A program made the position numbers and the translations under genes. From assembly GCA_002794775.1 (NCBI GenBank), contig NBAY01000009.1, positions 62,001-126,000 on the forward strand: DNA of 64,000 bases. Reading direction: 5' to 3'. The DNA is from Porodaedalea pini (taxonomy: Eukaryota; Basidiomycota; Agaricomycetes; Hymenochaetales; Hymenochaetaceae). Positions within the stretch are counted from its first letter, which is position 1, and the number at the start of each line of letters is the position of its first letter. Of this stretch, positions 24,681-34,546 are shown piece after piece. The notes under the pieces were generated by a model. The model was given only the letters and a program-made list of their open reading frames with translations. It made no database searches and was not told the origin of the DNA.

Positions 24681-26579
24681 ATGCTGTCCAGGCTTGTTTA
24701 CTGTTATCCACAACTCCTCGCTCTTAGCACCTATTCTAGCTGTTCCACACGCTTAGTGTTATGGAAAGCGCAGAATGAGTGCAAGAAACGAGCATATGCG
24801 ACGGATTCGGGGGCCGAAAAGAATAAAAGGAACAAGGTTGTGCGAGCGAGAGCGGTCGAAGCGGAAGCACCTCGATCTCATGCTCAAGCTGCGAAAGGCG
24901 AGAAAGACTTCTTTGAGGCGTTATTCAATGACTCTATTAGTCCTGATATGTTTCTTTCAAGCCCAAACGCGACCTCGGCGCGCATCGGTGTCAGGTCTCG
25001 ATGAATCAGATGGAGATGAACGTGCTACGGATGCTTCAAGCGACATGGATGACGTCTCTCTGCAGGACTCAGCCATGACAATGGCGAAGACTACTGCAGA
25101 TGCGTCCCTGTCCTCGAGAGTGATTGCACAGGCCAAGCCCGTTCGTAAGGCAGATACCTTAGCGAGCGTCCAAAAATCACGCAAATCGTCCACCAGGAGA
25201 ACAAATCCGATCTCCAGAACTTTGCCGAGCGGCATTTCCAACACAGTCGGGTCAGATTCAGCAGCAGATTACAAAGTTTTCGGGGCGGAGGGTACCGTAA
25301 CATGTCGCCCGAAGCAAGAGTTGGATTCTCAATCCGGCGAATACTCTTCTAGCCTCTCGCTCTCTTGCTCATCGCCCGATTTGACATCCGACGATGACCG
25401 CGATAAGCGAGTGAACCCTCTACTGGCATCGGTAGACCTTTCGCGCGCAAGCACATCAATTATTTCAACACCTAGAAATTCAGTTGTTAACAGGCTCAAG
25501 CGGACGCGCTCGGTGCAGTCGATTATCGATCCTAAAAAATATTACATCTTTCTTGATCTAGAGGTAAGCATGTTGCTTCTATATCGTGGTATCATGAGAG
25601 CATGTTCTTCCTTCAAACTGAGACTAATGAACTTAAACATAGACAAATGACGCAGCGCTTTCTCCATCAGACACGCGCATCCTTGAGATCGCGGTTTGCG
25701 TTGCAAACGAAACCTTTGAGCCTATGGATGACGGCGTTTCATCCCTCGTACACTGGCCGTCCGTTAATATTGCTGAGCTAGAGAGCGAGATGCCATCAAA
25801 GTGCGCACGTTTCTATCTGACTTGCTTAGAATTACAAACAGCTTTGCTTTTTTTTTTTTCAAACCATTCAGTGTTAGAGAGATGCACCAAAAGGTAGGTA
25901 TTTGGTTTCTCATGCTCCTCTTCCTGCATCGCTGAAACCGTTCTTTTCTCGTCTGTCGCTTCAGCTACTAGCGGATTATGCTCACACGCCATTGAATGAG
26001 CGCCGTACGCTCGCCGAAGTCGAACGCCTCGTGTGCAGCTATCTTCAACGACATGGGCTCTTTGAGTATAGACGACAAGGTCTCATGTCCGGTGCTGGAA
26101 CTGCGTATGATCGTAATATTGTTGTGCGTTTTGCGGCTACGCTTGTTGACAAGGGATTGATCATTTTCCAATTGCCTACTACTATAGAGAGCGCTCATGC
26201 CCAAGCTTGACACCTACTTTTTATACCAAACATTTGACACAACTTCGCTCTGGGTACGCTAATTGTTTCGAAAACTTTACAAGCAGCTTTAATTCCCTAT
26301 TAAGCATATAATCCGCCGGAGGTTCAATAGAGACAAACGCTTTGAGAATAACAGCACGCACAGGTCCGTGAATACGATATATTTTCACTGAACCGTTCAA
26401 AGGCTGAATGCAGCTGTGAATGTATTTGAAGAGCAATGGACGATATCAAGGGCTCAATGCGCGGTGAGTTACGTTTCTAGCCACGATCCTCTGTTTCTCA
26501 TCGAAAGCTTGATGCAGAGGCCAAAATGTACTTGGACACAGTTTTCAAATCGCCAGACGACGTGCAGTGGCCATTTTAG
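24681..26579 (+). CDS. DEDDh 3'-5' exonuclease, oligoribonuclease-like, probably mitochondrial (paralog 2)
   Basis: Nine exons, 24681-24994, 25041-25563, 25643-25800, 25872-25893, 25965-26123, 26188-26253, 26305-26363, 26432-26463 and 26518-26579, give 464 aa. The start MLSRLVYCYPQ, followed by ECKKRAYATDS, looks like a mitochondrial presequence. The first 46-base intron is the least certain part; an alternative start near 24775 would avoid it. The nuclease domain reads IFLDLE (D277, E279), TRILEIAVCVAN, AYDRNIV, ALMPKLDTYF, FDTTSLW and THRAMDDIKGS, so all DEDDh residues are kept. It ends REAKMYLDTVFKSPDDVQWPF. Intron positions in the nuclease domain are the same as in paralog 1, including exons of exactly 22, 66, 59 and 32 bases. 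Oligoribonucleases finish RNA decay by digesting 2-5 nt fragments, and mitochondrial REXO2 is the eukaryotic example. Confidence 0.83.
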
Positions 26580-26950
26580 CATCGGACAGAATCAGAGGAA
26601 CCTCTTTGATGCCTCTTCGAATCTGATGTGGACCTTCGTCTACGTTAATGATGCTACTTCGTCGGTTGGGTCTATCTCGCGGCGGTGAAGTGCAAGACTC
26701 TACGTGGAGACTCAAAATCAATGACATACGGTCCTTATGGAGGGAGAAATCGGATAAGCTTTAACTGTTTACTTTTCATTGAAACTTTTTTTTTTTGTTC
26801 AAGTCACCAAACTATCTAAATTTGCAGAGGGCGGAAAAACAAGCTGCAACGGCAATGTCTAGGTCGAGTCCAGTGTTTCTCGATGTTCATATGAAATGTT
26901 CTTCGAAACCACTCTGTATCATAGCGCACCCTTTGCAACACACACCTCCT

Positions 26951-27260
26951 CTAACCACAAAAGCCTTCAACAGCGTCCTCGCACTCAGCAACCGGGCTTC
27001 CAAGGCGAGCCGAGTCAGGCAGGCTAACGTCATTGTTAGAAGTCGCGGTGATTGAAGGAGTGGCTACCCCGGTCGAAGTGGCTGCCGTGTCCTGGTGACC
27101 ATTGATCTTAGGCGCACTTGAAAGAATGAACTGAATGGCAGATAGTGAGTTCTCCTTGAAGGACCGGTGGAGGAAACTGCGGATTGCGAAGACTTACGAG
27201 GGGTGAGGCTGCTACTGCATGGAAGAAAACAGCGAAAGCGATGAGGCGGAAGTTGACCAT
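26951..27260 (-). CDS. small secreted protein with C-terminal cysteine pair (SSP-1)
   Basis: Two exons on the minus strand, 27260-27198 and 27130-26951, give 80 aa. Exon 1 encodes 21 residues, MVNFRLIAFAVFFHAVAASPL, almost exactly a signal peptide. After a 67-base phase-0 intron the mature part is Ser/Thr/Ala-rich and ends ECEDAVEGFCG, two cysteines six residues apart at the extreme C terminus. No known domain is visible. It is one of four genes in this window with the same layout. Function unknown; an extracellular or apoplastic peptide is the simplest reading. Confidence 0.68.
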
Positions 27261-28674
27261 GTTGGACTGGTGTGTCGGCTGAGTGTAACCCGCCGTAAAT
27301 ACGCTGACGGACTCACATGTGACTGAGTGAAAAGACAAAGAAGATCTCCTGGATCTGAATGAAAGTCGAGAATCTGCGATCTAGCGCTTTGTTTTTGTGT
27401 GCTTTGCTCGGATGAGCACCTTTCATGACTGGTGAGTCCTTTATAAGCTACTCACTACCGTGCCGAGACTGTTGAGTGGAATCCACACAGCTCCGTTGCT
27501 TCATACAACTGAGGCGCCGTCATGGCTGATCATCTCTGGTCAGAATTCCATCTTGGTGTCCGATGATCTTCGCTATGCAACCCACATCTCGAGTGCTTGA
27601 TGAAGCTCGGAAGGCAATGCTTTTCCATTCGCGTCGCTTGCAACGCTCATCTCTTCTTTTTTGCAATGATACTTGGCGTGCTTGACGCTGCTCATGATGA
27701 GCGCGAAGAGGATCAATCTACAAAACAAGAACTCAGATACGTCGATGATCGGCGTCGTCTGAGCACCAGCTCGATGCAACGTTTCTTCAAGTTCAAATCC
27801 TTGACCGCGCCACGACCGGCGAACCCCGATGATGAGGCCAGTCCAGTATGAACTCTAATTATTTGAAGCTGAATTCTAAAGTGATGCCACCAGGAGCCCT
27901 AGATACGCCCGTCCGACTATGCTCCGCAAGTAGCTGGCTTTTATAACACATGTGGAGCAGTGACCGATGTCTACCTTCAAATTGTCGAGCAAGTAGTACA
28001 TATGTTTTCCCGGTGCGGCGCCGCCACATGTGTTGTTTGCCCTGCCAAGGTCCCTTAGGATCAAAATTACGCTCGCGAAAATGCTTTCTTGAGCTTTTCG
28101 TTGGATAAATTACGCTGAAAATCTACTGGGACCTCTCAAGCTCATCGCCATCGTGTCTGTAAGTTCATACTAAGTACTGCCTTATTCTTTTGCTCATTTA
28201 TATTCGCAATATTCTCGTTCTACAACTTGGCGGTGGAGGTTTCAAGATTCAGGTCTCCTTAAAGCATGGGAGACCAGGCACTTCTCCCTGTCCTAGGGAG
28301 TTTGTCAGTCACATCGCGTGTCTTCGTACTCTGTCAATTTTTGAGATACTTCTGACTTTCAATTCTCATGCAGACTTTGATCCCTCTTTCGAGTCCAACG
28401 CTGAGGTAAGGTCTCCGCTTAAGTGGACGATCCGTTTTATGCGCTTCGTTCTCTACAATTTCTCCTTTCTGGAGGACACACTATATCGTTGTCTCGGTGT
28501 AATGTGGGGTTTATCTGCGCAATGCTACACTGTTCTGTGCGCAATACTCTTGTCGCTCCAGCATGTAGATAAAGCCATCGCACATATGAATTTCTATTTC
28601 CGCACGCAGAGAGGAGCATGAGAGGTTGAGCTATGTCTAGGTACGAAATCTACACGAAAGTAAAGGCCTGACGC
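27261..28674. other. intergenic between SSP-1 and SSP-2
   Basis: Short open frames on both strands show no motifs or consistent splice sites. The right part of the interval (about 28190-28620) has a plus-strand open frame of 143 codons that looks like chance. The SSP-1 promoter lies in the first few hundred bases. Confidence 0.5.
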
Positions 28675-29011
28675 CTAGCAGATCTTAATCATGGCTCCAA
28701 TATCACAATTCAGTTCTGGATCACCTCTACCTCCCCCGAAAAATGACTCTGGATGTACAATGTCGTCGGTGGTATTGGCGACGGTGCTTCCGAGATTGCT
28801 GAGGAGTCCGCCGCTCTGTCATTTCCGGCTGCTGGCTCCTCGTCGTTGTTTTTGCCAACGTCTGGAATTACTGACCGAGTGGGAGACCCTTGCTCTGCAG
28901 ATGTATTGGACAAAGACTTCGAGTATCGATGTAGATTCGCACCGCAGGAGAAGAAGAGGCCCCGAGGAGAACGAGAAGAATTGGCAGAACGAGGAGACGG
29001 GTAGGGAACAT
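28675..29011 (-). CDS. small secreted protein with C-terminal cysteine pair (SSP-2)
   Basis: Proposed exons on the minus strand are 29011-28943 and 28815-28675, giving 69 aa. Exon 1 encodes 23 residues, MFPTRLLVLPILLVLLGASS plus SPA, a clear signal peptide ending at a phase-0 donor. The last exon reads LLSNLGSTVANTTDDIV, then a Gly-rich segment, and ends NCDIGAMIKIC, a cysteine pair at the very end. The intron would be 127 bases, longer than usual here, and may hide a small extra exon. A different minus-strand frame across the same region is also open (28710-29021), so this model is less certain than its three relatives. Confidence 0.5.
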
Positions 29012-30242
29012 CTTGAGTCAATTAGCTTTAGATCTTCGGTGAGTGTGCATTTTGAGACTACTCACTGGTATGTTCTGGATTATGTCCGCAGGACTATCGG
29101 GTGTGCCTACCAGCGTGAGGCTTGACAAGTGGAAAGAATAGATAGAAAGGACTGTGATGTAAAGAGCGAGGATAGAGGTTTCTATCATATATGCGAGGTA
29201 AGGGGAAGATTTTACTTTACTCCTTGACACCAGGGCATTGCACCTTTTTTATAGACGGGAAAAGAAGTAACCCACTATTCTCCACCTCTCAGCCTACTAG
29301 ATTACAGCTGCGACTATTCATTCATGTTGGTAAGCAGGACATCTTCACGCGTATCTCGCAATGCTGATCCCTCAGAATGCATTGGCATTCTGTTTGTTCT
29401 GGTTAGCAGATAGTATCCTGGTACGTCGTGGGTCTCGGCGTAACGGTGTTTAGTTCGACATTGTTTATGAATCCAGAACTATGGCTTATCTCACTATCAT
29501 TCGTTGGAAGTTGTGCCGGTAGTGTCACACTGGCTCGCTACGAGTGGTGTTCGGTGCTCCCGATCATAGTGTTGATCTAATGAGAGATTCAGTCTTCGAG
29601 AGTGCCACCTTAGAAGAATGAAGGGCTGTGGCACTGCCTCTGCTTCAAATGATTTATTCATCTCCTTTATTACAGCGGCTCTTCAATAATGCTACAGCCT
29701 CCGGAAAAAGGCTCCTAATGTGGGTCCTTGTTGTGGCGTCGATCAACATAGAGGTCAGTTTCTTTTTTGGTCGATGTTTCTCACTTGTTCTCAACTCTCA
29801 TTATGTATCCCATAATCTACGGAGCTAGATTATTGTAAGCAACCCGCCAAGGACAGGCTGAAACCACATTCTTTTTTGGGCATTTCCATAGTCTTCTAAT
29901 TTTATCTTCACACAACGTGACTGCCGAACACTTACATACGAAAATGAAATAATAAGCCAGCCACCGAACAGTGGTCGCTCCGGTCCCCGAGTTTGCATAT
30001 AGCCCGGTAATACAGTGAATTGTAGGCGAATCGAAAACTTTGCCGAGGTGAGGCATCTGCGGCAGTCTCATTTATTAAAACAATATTTAGAGCATCTACT
30101 GGTACTACGTTACGAAATAGTGGAACTTCGAAGAACACTGTTGTTTGAGTAGGTTAAGATATGGATTCTACATGAAGGCAGTCCCTAGCACAAGTTATGA
30201 ACGAAGACGCGGTGAAGAAAGCTCAAAGTTAAACGGTGCAGT
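29012..30242. other. intergenic with gene remnants
   Basis: Between about 29430 and 29750 lies a fragment related to an inverted copy at 40.43-40.78 kb (listed separately). At 29030-29190 the minus strand has a second signal-peptide-like frame (MIETSILALYITVLSIYS) that could not be joined to a convincing downstream exon. Nothing else is recognised. Confidence 0.45.
29430..29755 (+). repeat. dispersed gene-fragment repeat, copy a
   Basis: This stretch is strongly similar, in inverted orientation, to 40425-40790. Shared strings include GGCTCGCTACGAGTGGTGTT, GATCATAGTGTTGATCTAAT and AGGCTCCTAATGTGGGTCCT. In one frame it encodes the end of a hydrophobic protein, SCAGSVTLARYEWCSVLPII, followed by a stop and common 3' sequence. 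Copy b gives SCTGSITLARYEWCSVLPII. Both look like truncated 3' ends of the same membrane-protein gene. Confidence 0.7.
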
Positions 30243-31062
30243 TTATTGACAGCCATACGCGCAAAACTGTTTGCCTCCGAAACGGCCACCATCGCCACCT
30301 GCGCTACCTCCCTCCGGATCGCCATTAAACTCGTTAGGTTGCGCAAAGCCATCGAGCACACCACCAACTGTCCCTGTTGTGTCCCCTATCACCTGACCTA
30401 AGCCGGATTGCAACTGCTTGTTATTGGCTGAGCTCTGAGATGGTCCGTCAGATTTCACTGGCGTTTGTTTGGGCGCTCCTGAAGTTGTCGAAGTCAGCGG
30501 ATGCGAGCTTGAGATAATGCTTTCCTTCGCTTGGATAGAGTGATTCGAAGAGGTCGTGGTCGGCTGGATAGCATGCTTCGTCGACGTCGTAATCGATTGG
30601 ACAGAATGCTTTGAGGACGTGCTCGGCTGGACAGTATGCTTCGAGGACGTGCTCGACTGGACGGTGTGCTTCGACGACGTTGTGGTCGGCTGAACAAAGT
30701 GTTTCGATGTTGTGCTCGATTGGACAGAGCGCGCCTGAGATGACGTCGTGCTGGACTGGGTAGCATGCTCTTGTGAGGACGACGTCGCCTGTTGATCGCA
30801 TACAAAGAAAGTAATGAGTAAGGTTCTACTGGTAAAATCGTATACCTTACCGCCTGGACCTTCTGTGAACAAACATTCGGCGACCTGCCTGCGACTGCGA
30901 GTGACGAGGAGCTAGTCGTTTCCCTGATCTGTAGTTTGATTTGCGAGATTGAATACATTCATTTGTAGTTGATGTTAAATTGCATCGTACTTCTTTCTCA
31001 ACGGGCAGTGCCAGCACCACCGGCAAAAGCAGTATAAAGTGCGCGAAGACAGAGAAGCGCAT
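30243..31062 (-). CDS. small secreted Ser/Thr-rich repeat protein with C-terminal cysteine pair (SSP-3)
   Basis: Three exons on the minus strand, 31062-30991, 30928-30851 and 30788-30243, give 231 aa. Exon 1 is 24 residues, MRFSVFAHFILLLPVVLALP plus VEKE, a signal peptide ending at a phase-0 donor. Residues 50-130 contain imperfect repeats of about ten residues around SSKHTVQP (variants SKHFVQP, SKHTVQS, SKHSVQS, TKHAIQP, NHSIQ). The DNA behind them is a visible degenerate tandem repeat (about 30535-30745). A Gly/Asp-rich region follows, and the protein ends FGGKQFCAYGCQ. The segment GQVIGDTTGTVGG resembles SNLGSTVANTTDD of SSP-2. No enzymatic domain. The His-rich repeats could bind metal or a surface; that is speculation. 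Confidence 0.75.
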
Positions 31063-31926
31063 GGCTGAGAAAATTAGAGCTGAAACAAAAGTCGACTCAG
31101 TATGCCTGTAGACTGACAAACAATAATGAATATCGAACTACGCACTGGTTGTAAAGTAATTGAAGAGTCTGACGCCAGGTCAGACAAACAAGGGAGAGAA
31201 CGAATTGCACGTCAAAGTGATGGACGATGGATACTTCGAGATGAATGTTCTTCTTTTATAAGTGACCAGGCTGCCTGCGAACCTAGTGCGACCTGTCGAA
31301 AATGACCTAGACCCAGCTCCGGCGGTTTGGATAGGCACATCTATCACTGTTCCTTTGAATGCGGTGGGATGCGGCCACGAATTGGATACGCGCAGCGAGT
31401 AAGAACGCGCATGACTAGCGACAATCAGGCGTGACTTGAAACTTTTCCCAGAGAATGGACGCAGTGTATGTATATGACTGGATACTAGAGGAGATCGAAG
31501 GATATCTGAATGCAGAATCAGAACGGAGGACTGATCATCAAGCCGTCGCCGAGTGCCAGTGTCGACGGACATTTGACGTCCTTGCCAACGACGAGATGGT
31601 AATCGACCGCTAGCTGGACGATAATCCGGCTCAAGTCGAGAAGGCCAACGGTCATCCAGATGCATAGATGAGACGACTGTCTTGTTCCGGGTGAATCACT
31701 AGTACTCTGGTTCAGAAGCTTTTTTCGTTTGATTGCGACGTGAGTGTGCCATAGGGACGGTGGCATGGCATGAATAGTCCTAGGTTTACTAGAGCACTTT
31801 GATATCAAGAACTAGCAGAAGAGTTGCATTGCGAAGGCCAAGAATAAGTGCGTTCCATTCACCAATAAGACTTAGCACTGTCGTCGACTACCTTCTCTGC
31901 GCCTGATTCGCTGGTGCCATCAACTC
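31063..31926. other. intergenic between SSP-3 and element copy 2
   Basis: A minus-strand open frame (31180-31665, about 160 codons) is Ser/Arg-rich and has no recognised motif or start context; it may be a degraded gene. The SSP-3 promoter should lie in the first part. No repeat noticed. Confidence 0.4.
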
Positions 31927-32354
31927 CATCACGAAAACTATCCGCGGCTGGTAGTGACATTTAGTTCTGACACGCATTAGGCAAGGATCAGCACTGCCTA
32001 TATGTGGTTACAAGCACTGACAAGCAACCACAAGGCTTTCATTTGAATGTAGCTATCCACAAGCACTGCGACTCAATGTAATCATATAACAAGGCTCTTA
32101 ACTTAATTGTAAGCTTGTACAAGTACTTTATGCACTTTATAATTAATTATATGCACAATAAAATTATTTGGATTTGAATACATTTGCACAGAAGGGCACG
32201 ACAAGTCTTAAGCAACAATATTATTATTATGAGCGCGCGAGGGCGAGGCTTAGCGGTGACGGGCACCTGCTCCTCGTAGACCCAAAACACGGAGTTATGC
32301 TTTACGATGAACAAGAAATGATCAGACATCGAGATGCGCTACGACGAGAAGCAG

Positions 32355-33495
32355 AAAAAACACACCTGCATCTCGCCGCCAGCAGTCGAGAAATCGGAGA
32401 CCTGCCCTGGCATACCGTAGCTCATGGACTGCGGATGCGAGTTCGGGAACTGGAGACCGTTCATCCCACCAAATTCCCCTTGTCTTTGCTGGCCGTGGCC
32501 ATTCATCTGCATCTGCTGCTCGCCTTCGCTGCCCTCATGTGTCGCATGCGAGCCAACCGCCGAGCTACTGTTTGAACCAGGCACCGTCTCGAGCAGCCTC
32601 GGGATCTTGATTGTAGGAGGCGCAGGCGGGTAGAGGTCAGCTGGCATCGTCGGTGGCATCGGTGCACCCGGTGCGCTCGTCAAGCGGCGGTTCTGTGGAA
32701 GGACAAAGCTAAGCGGACCGGGAACTAGGCTCTGGGCGGTCTGAGTCGGGATTCGCGTGGAAAGCAAGTGTCCGTGTCCGTGCCCATGTCCACCATGGTG
32801 CGAGTGCCAGTAGGAAGACGTGCTGAGCGGGCCCGATTCGAGAGAGGCGTGTCGATCGCAAGGCTCACTCCTGATACAGAACCAGATGCACCGGAGAGCG
32901 AGGGCATCGAGAGGCTCAGTGGGAGCGAGAGCGTCTGACCTTGACCCTGGCCCTGTGATCCCTCCGATTCGCTCATGTCGAAGTCCGCGACATCTGCCAT
33001 CTCGACTTCGCGCACGCTGCTGCACCCGCTGTTCGCATAGCCGTACGGACCATAGAGAGACCCGTTGGTGGAGAGCGAGTCGAGCTCGTTGAAGTCCTCC
33101 GAGTTGGCGGTCGGTGCAGATGAGGAGACGCTCGTGGTGCTGGTGGTGCTGTTGGTGGAGCACGAGGAACTGTTGTGGGCACGCGCGCCGGAACCGCGCA
33201 CACGGCTGCTTGACTTGGTAGTATGGTACGGTCACGACGCTCCTTCTTCCCATCCTTCTCCTTCCTCACCTTCCCACCTGCCATCGACTCTGCCTTGCCC
33301 TTTTTCTCCTTGACAGTGCATGTGGGCTGATAGACGTACCAAGGATACATCTCTTCATGCTCCCTCTTGCGCTGCTTCGCAAGGTCGTCCCAGTACTTGT
33401 GTTCCTCCGCGGAGAGCGAGTGCCGCTGCTGGGAGATCGTCTTGGACAGGTCGGCCTGGCGCTGGAGAAATTTTGTGGCAAAAAGAGTGCACACG
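32355..33495 (-). pseudogene. captured 5'-truncated HMG-box gene (cargo of element copy 2)
   Basis: It reads as in copy 1: ADLSKTISQQRHSLSAEEH and KYWDDLAKQRKREHEEMYP, then Ser-rich sequence that continues in a second frame (TANSEDFNELDSLSTNG) and a third (PMPPTMPADLYPPAPPTIKI). It ends with LQFPNSHPQSMSYGMPGQ before a GTGTGT donor-like site. The first HMG helix is again absent. A stretch near 33215-33235 is longer than in copy 1, but the frame still does not close. It cannot make an intact HMG factor. Confidence 0.75.
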
Positions 33496-33624
33496 ATGGT
33501 GGTGGAAGCAAGCAAGGTGTAACGACATGTCACATCTTGATGTGTTTTCTAAGTCCAGGTCTGAATGTCTGAATGAGATCCGTATAGTTCATGTGTACTG
33601 GCCTTGCACTTATATTCAAGCATA

Positions 33625-33698
33625 ATTAGTTTAGTGGTATATTGAGTTCCTTAAGCAAATTGTAAGAAAGAGGTTGTGAGTTCAAGACCCTGCAGCAC
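33625..33698 (+). repeat. tRNA-like (SINE-type) segment inside element copy 2
   Basis: TAGTTTAGTGG (33627-33637) fits the A-box consensus and GTTCAAGAC (about 33679-33687) fits the B-box core, with tRNA-like spacing. An A-rich tract follows. It is the counterpart of the segment in copy 1. Confidence 0.6.
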
Positions 33699-34049
33699 TA
33701 AGAAAAAGAATAAAACCTGAGGAATTAAGAAACCTGAAATTTGAGAAACAGTTAAGAAAGGAAATCTTACAAAATAAGAAAAGAAAAGCAAAAAGCTACT
33801 TTTCTATTTTCTTCTTGGTGTCACAAGTAATTACATGTGATTGTAGGTCTGGTAATGTTTGACAAGAATTGTGGAGGATTACAATCTCCATAAGTCTTGT
33901 GAGCTTTGACAAGTCTTGTGGGTCTTGTAAGAAGTGCCGACCAATGAAATGGGGTACAATATTACCCACAAGGCTTACATATAATTTACATATTTCATTT
34001 CTTACAATTAAATGTATGCAAATGTAAGATTTGTCTCGTTTTCGTGATG

Positions 34050-34546
34050 TCAGTGAGCCTGAGTGAGGCGTTCATCACGTGCACAGCTAAGGGTTGCAAA
34101 CCAACCATGAGATTCATCTGGATGAAGTCACGCATCAAGTCGGCCAACCCGCGGCCTTGCCATCATAGAATATACAAGCTGTACAAGAGCGTTGAAGATA
34201 AGGAATTTGTGCGTGTTTCGGCTCTTCCGCTAAATGGCGCGTTTACGTACGTAAGCAACGTGCCAAACGCGTGGTTTGCTGTTGTCCGGTCTGTCCTGTC
34301 CGTCTAGTTAGTTTGCTTGGTCTATCCGCAGCGGTCATCATAGCTCAAAAGAGATACGAGAACAGCAAATTTATGGCAACAAGAGCGACTCTGTGACATC
34401 ATTTTGCGCTCTTCAATTGTCATCTCTGCATGCAGCACCGGATATCTACCTCGACTTACTCGTTGGATCTCCTACTTACCATTCCACGCGTCTTCACGCA
34501 TTCCCGGCAAGCGAACACGGCCTGAAGAACTGTGTTGCTGGTCGGA
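34050..34546. other. upstream region of the 5-phosphatase gene
   Basis: This lies between the right end of element copy 2 and the 5-phosphatase start. Only a short open frame (34044-34307) is present, and it overlaps the element end. The 5-phosphatase promoter must be here, so the element has landed about 0.5 kb upstream of its ATG. Confidence 0.5.

Larger units (their letters stand above)
31927..34049 (-). mobile_element. 2.1-kb terminal-inverted-repeat element, copy 2 (inverted relative to copy 1)
   Basis: The left end is CATCACGAAAAC (31927-31938) and the right end GTTTTCGTGATG (34038-34049). The flanks show a 2-bp direct repeat TC (31925-31926 and 34050-34051). On the minus strand the whole length aligns with copy 1, with scattered substitutions and small indels. 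For example it keeps CATACTACCAAG-like sequence near 33220 that is shortened in copy 1. The same CTTGT-rich ends, tRNA-like segment and HMG-box cargo are present. The ends, length and 2-bp duplications therefore repeat independently at two sites, which supports true transposition rather than segmental duplication. Confidence 0.88.

Noticed and set aside
29030..29190. Additional secreted-protein gene starting MIETSILALY
   Set aside because: Signal-like start, but no downstream exon keeps a frame with consensus splice sites; SSP-2 explains the locus better.
32147..32329. Conserved 60-codon frame in both copies of the 2.1-kb element (starts MSDHFL)
   Set aside because: It overlaps AT-rich subterminal sequence and changes follow no coding pattern; conservation is explained by copy similarity.
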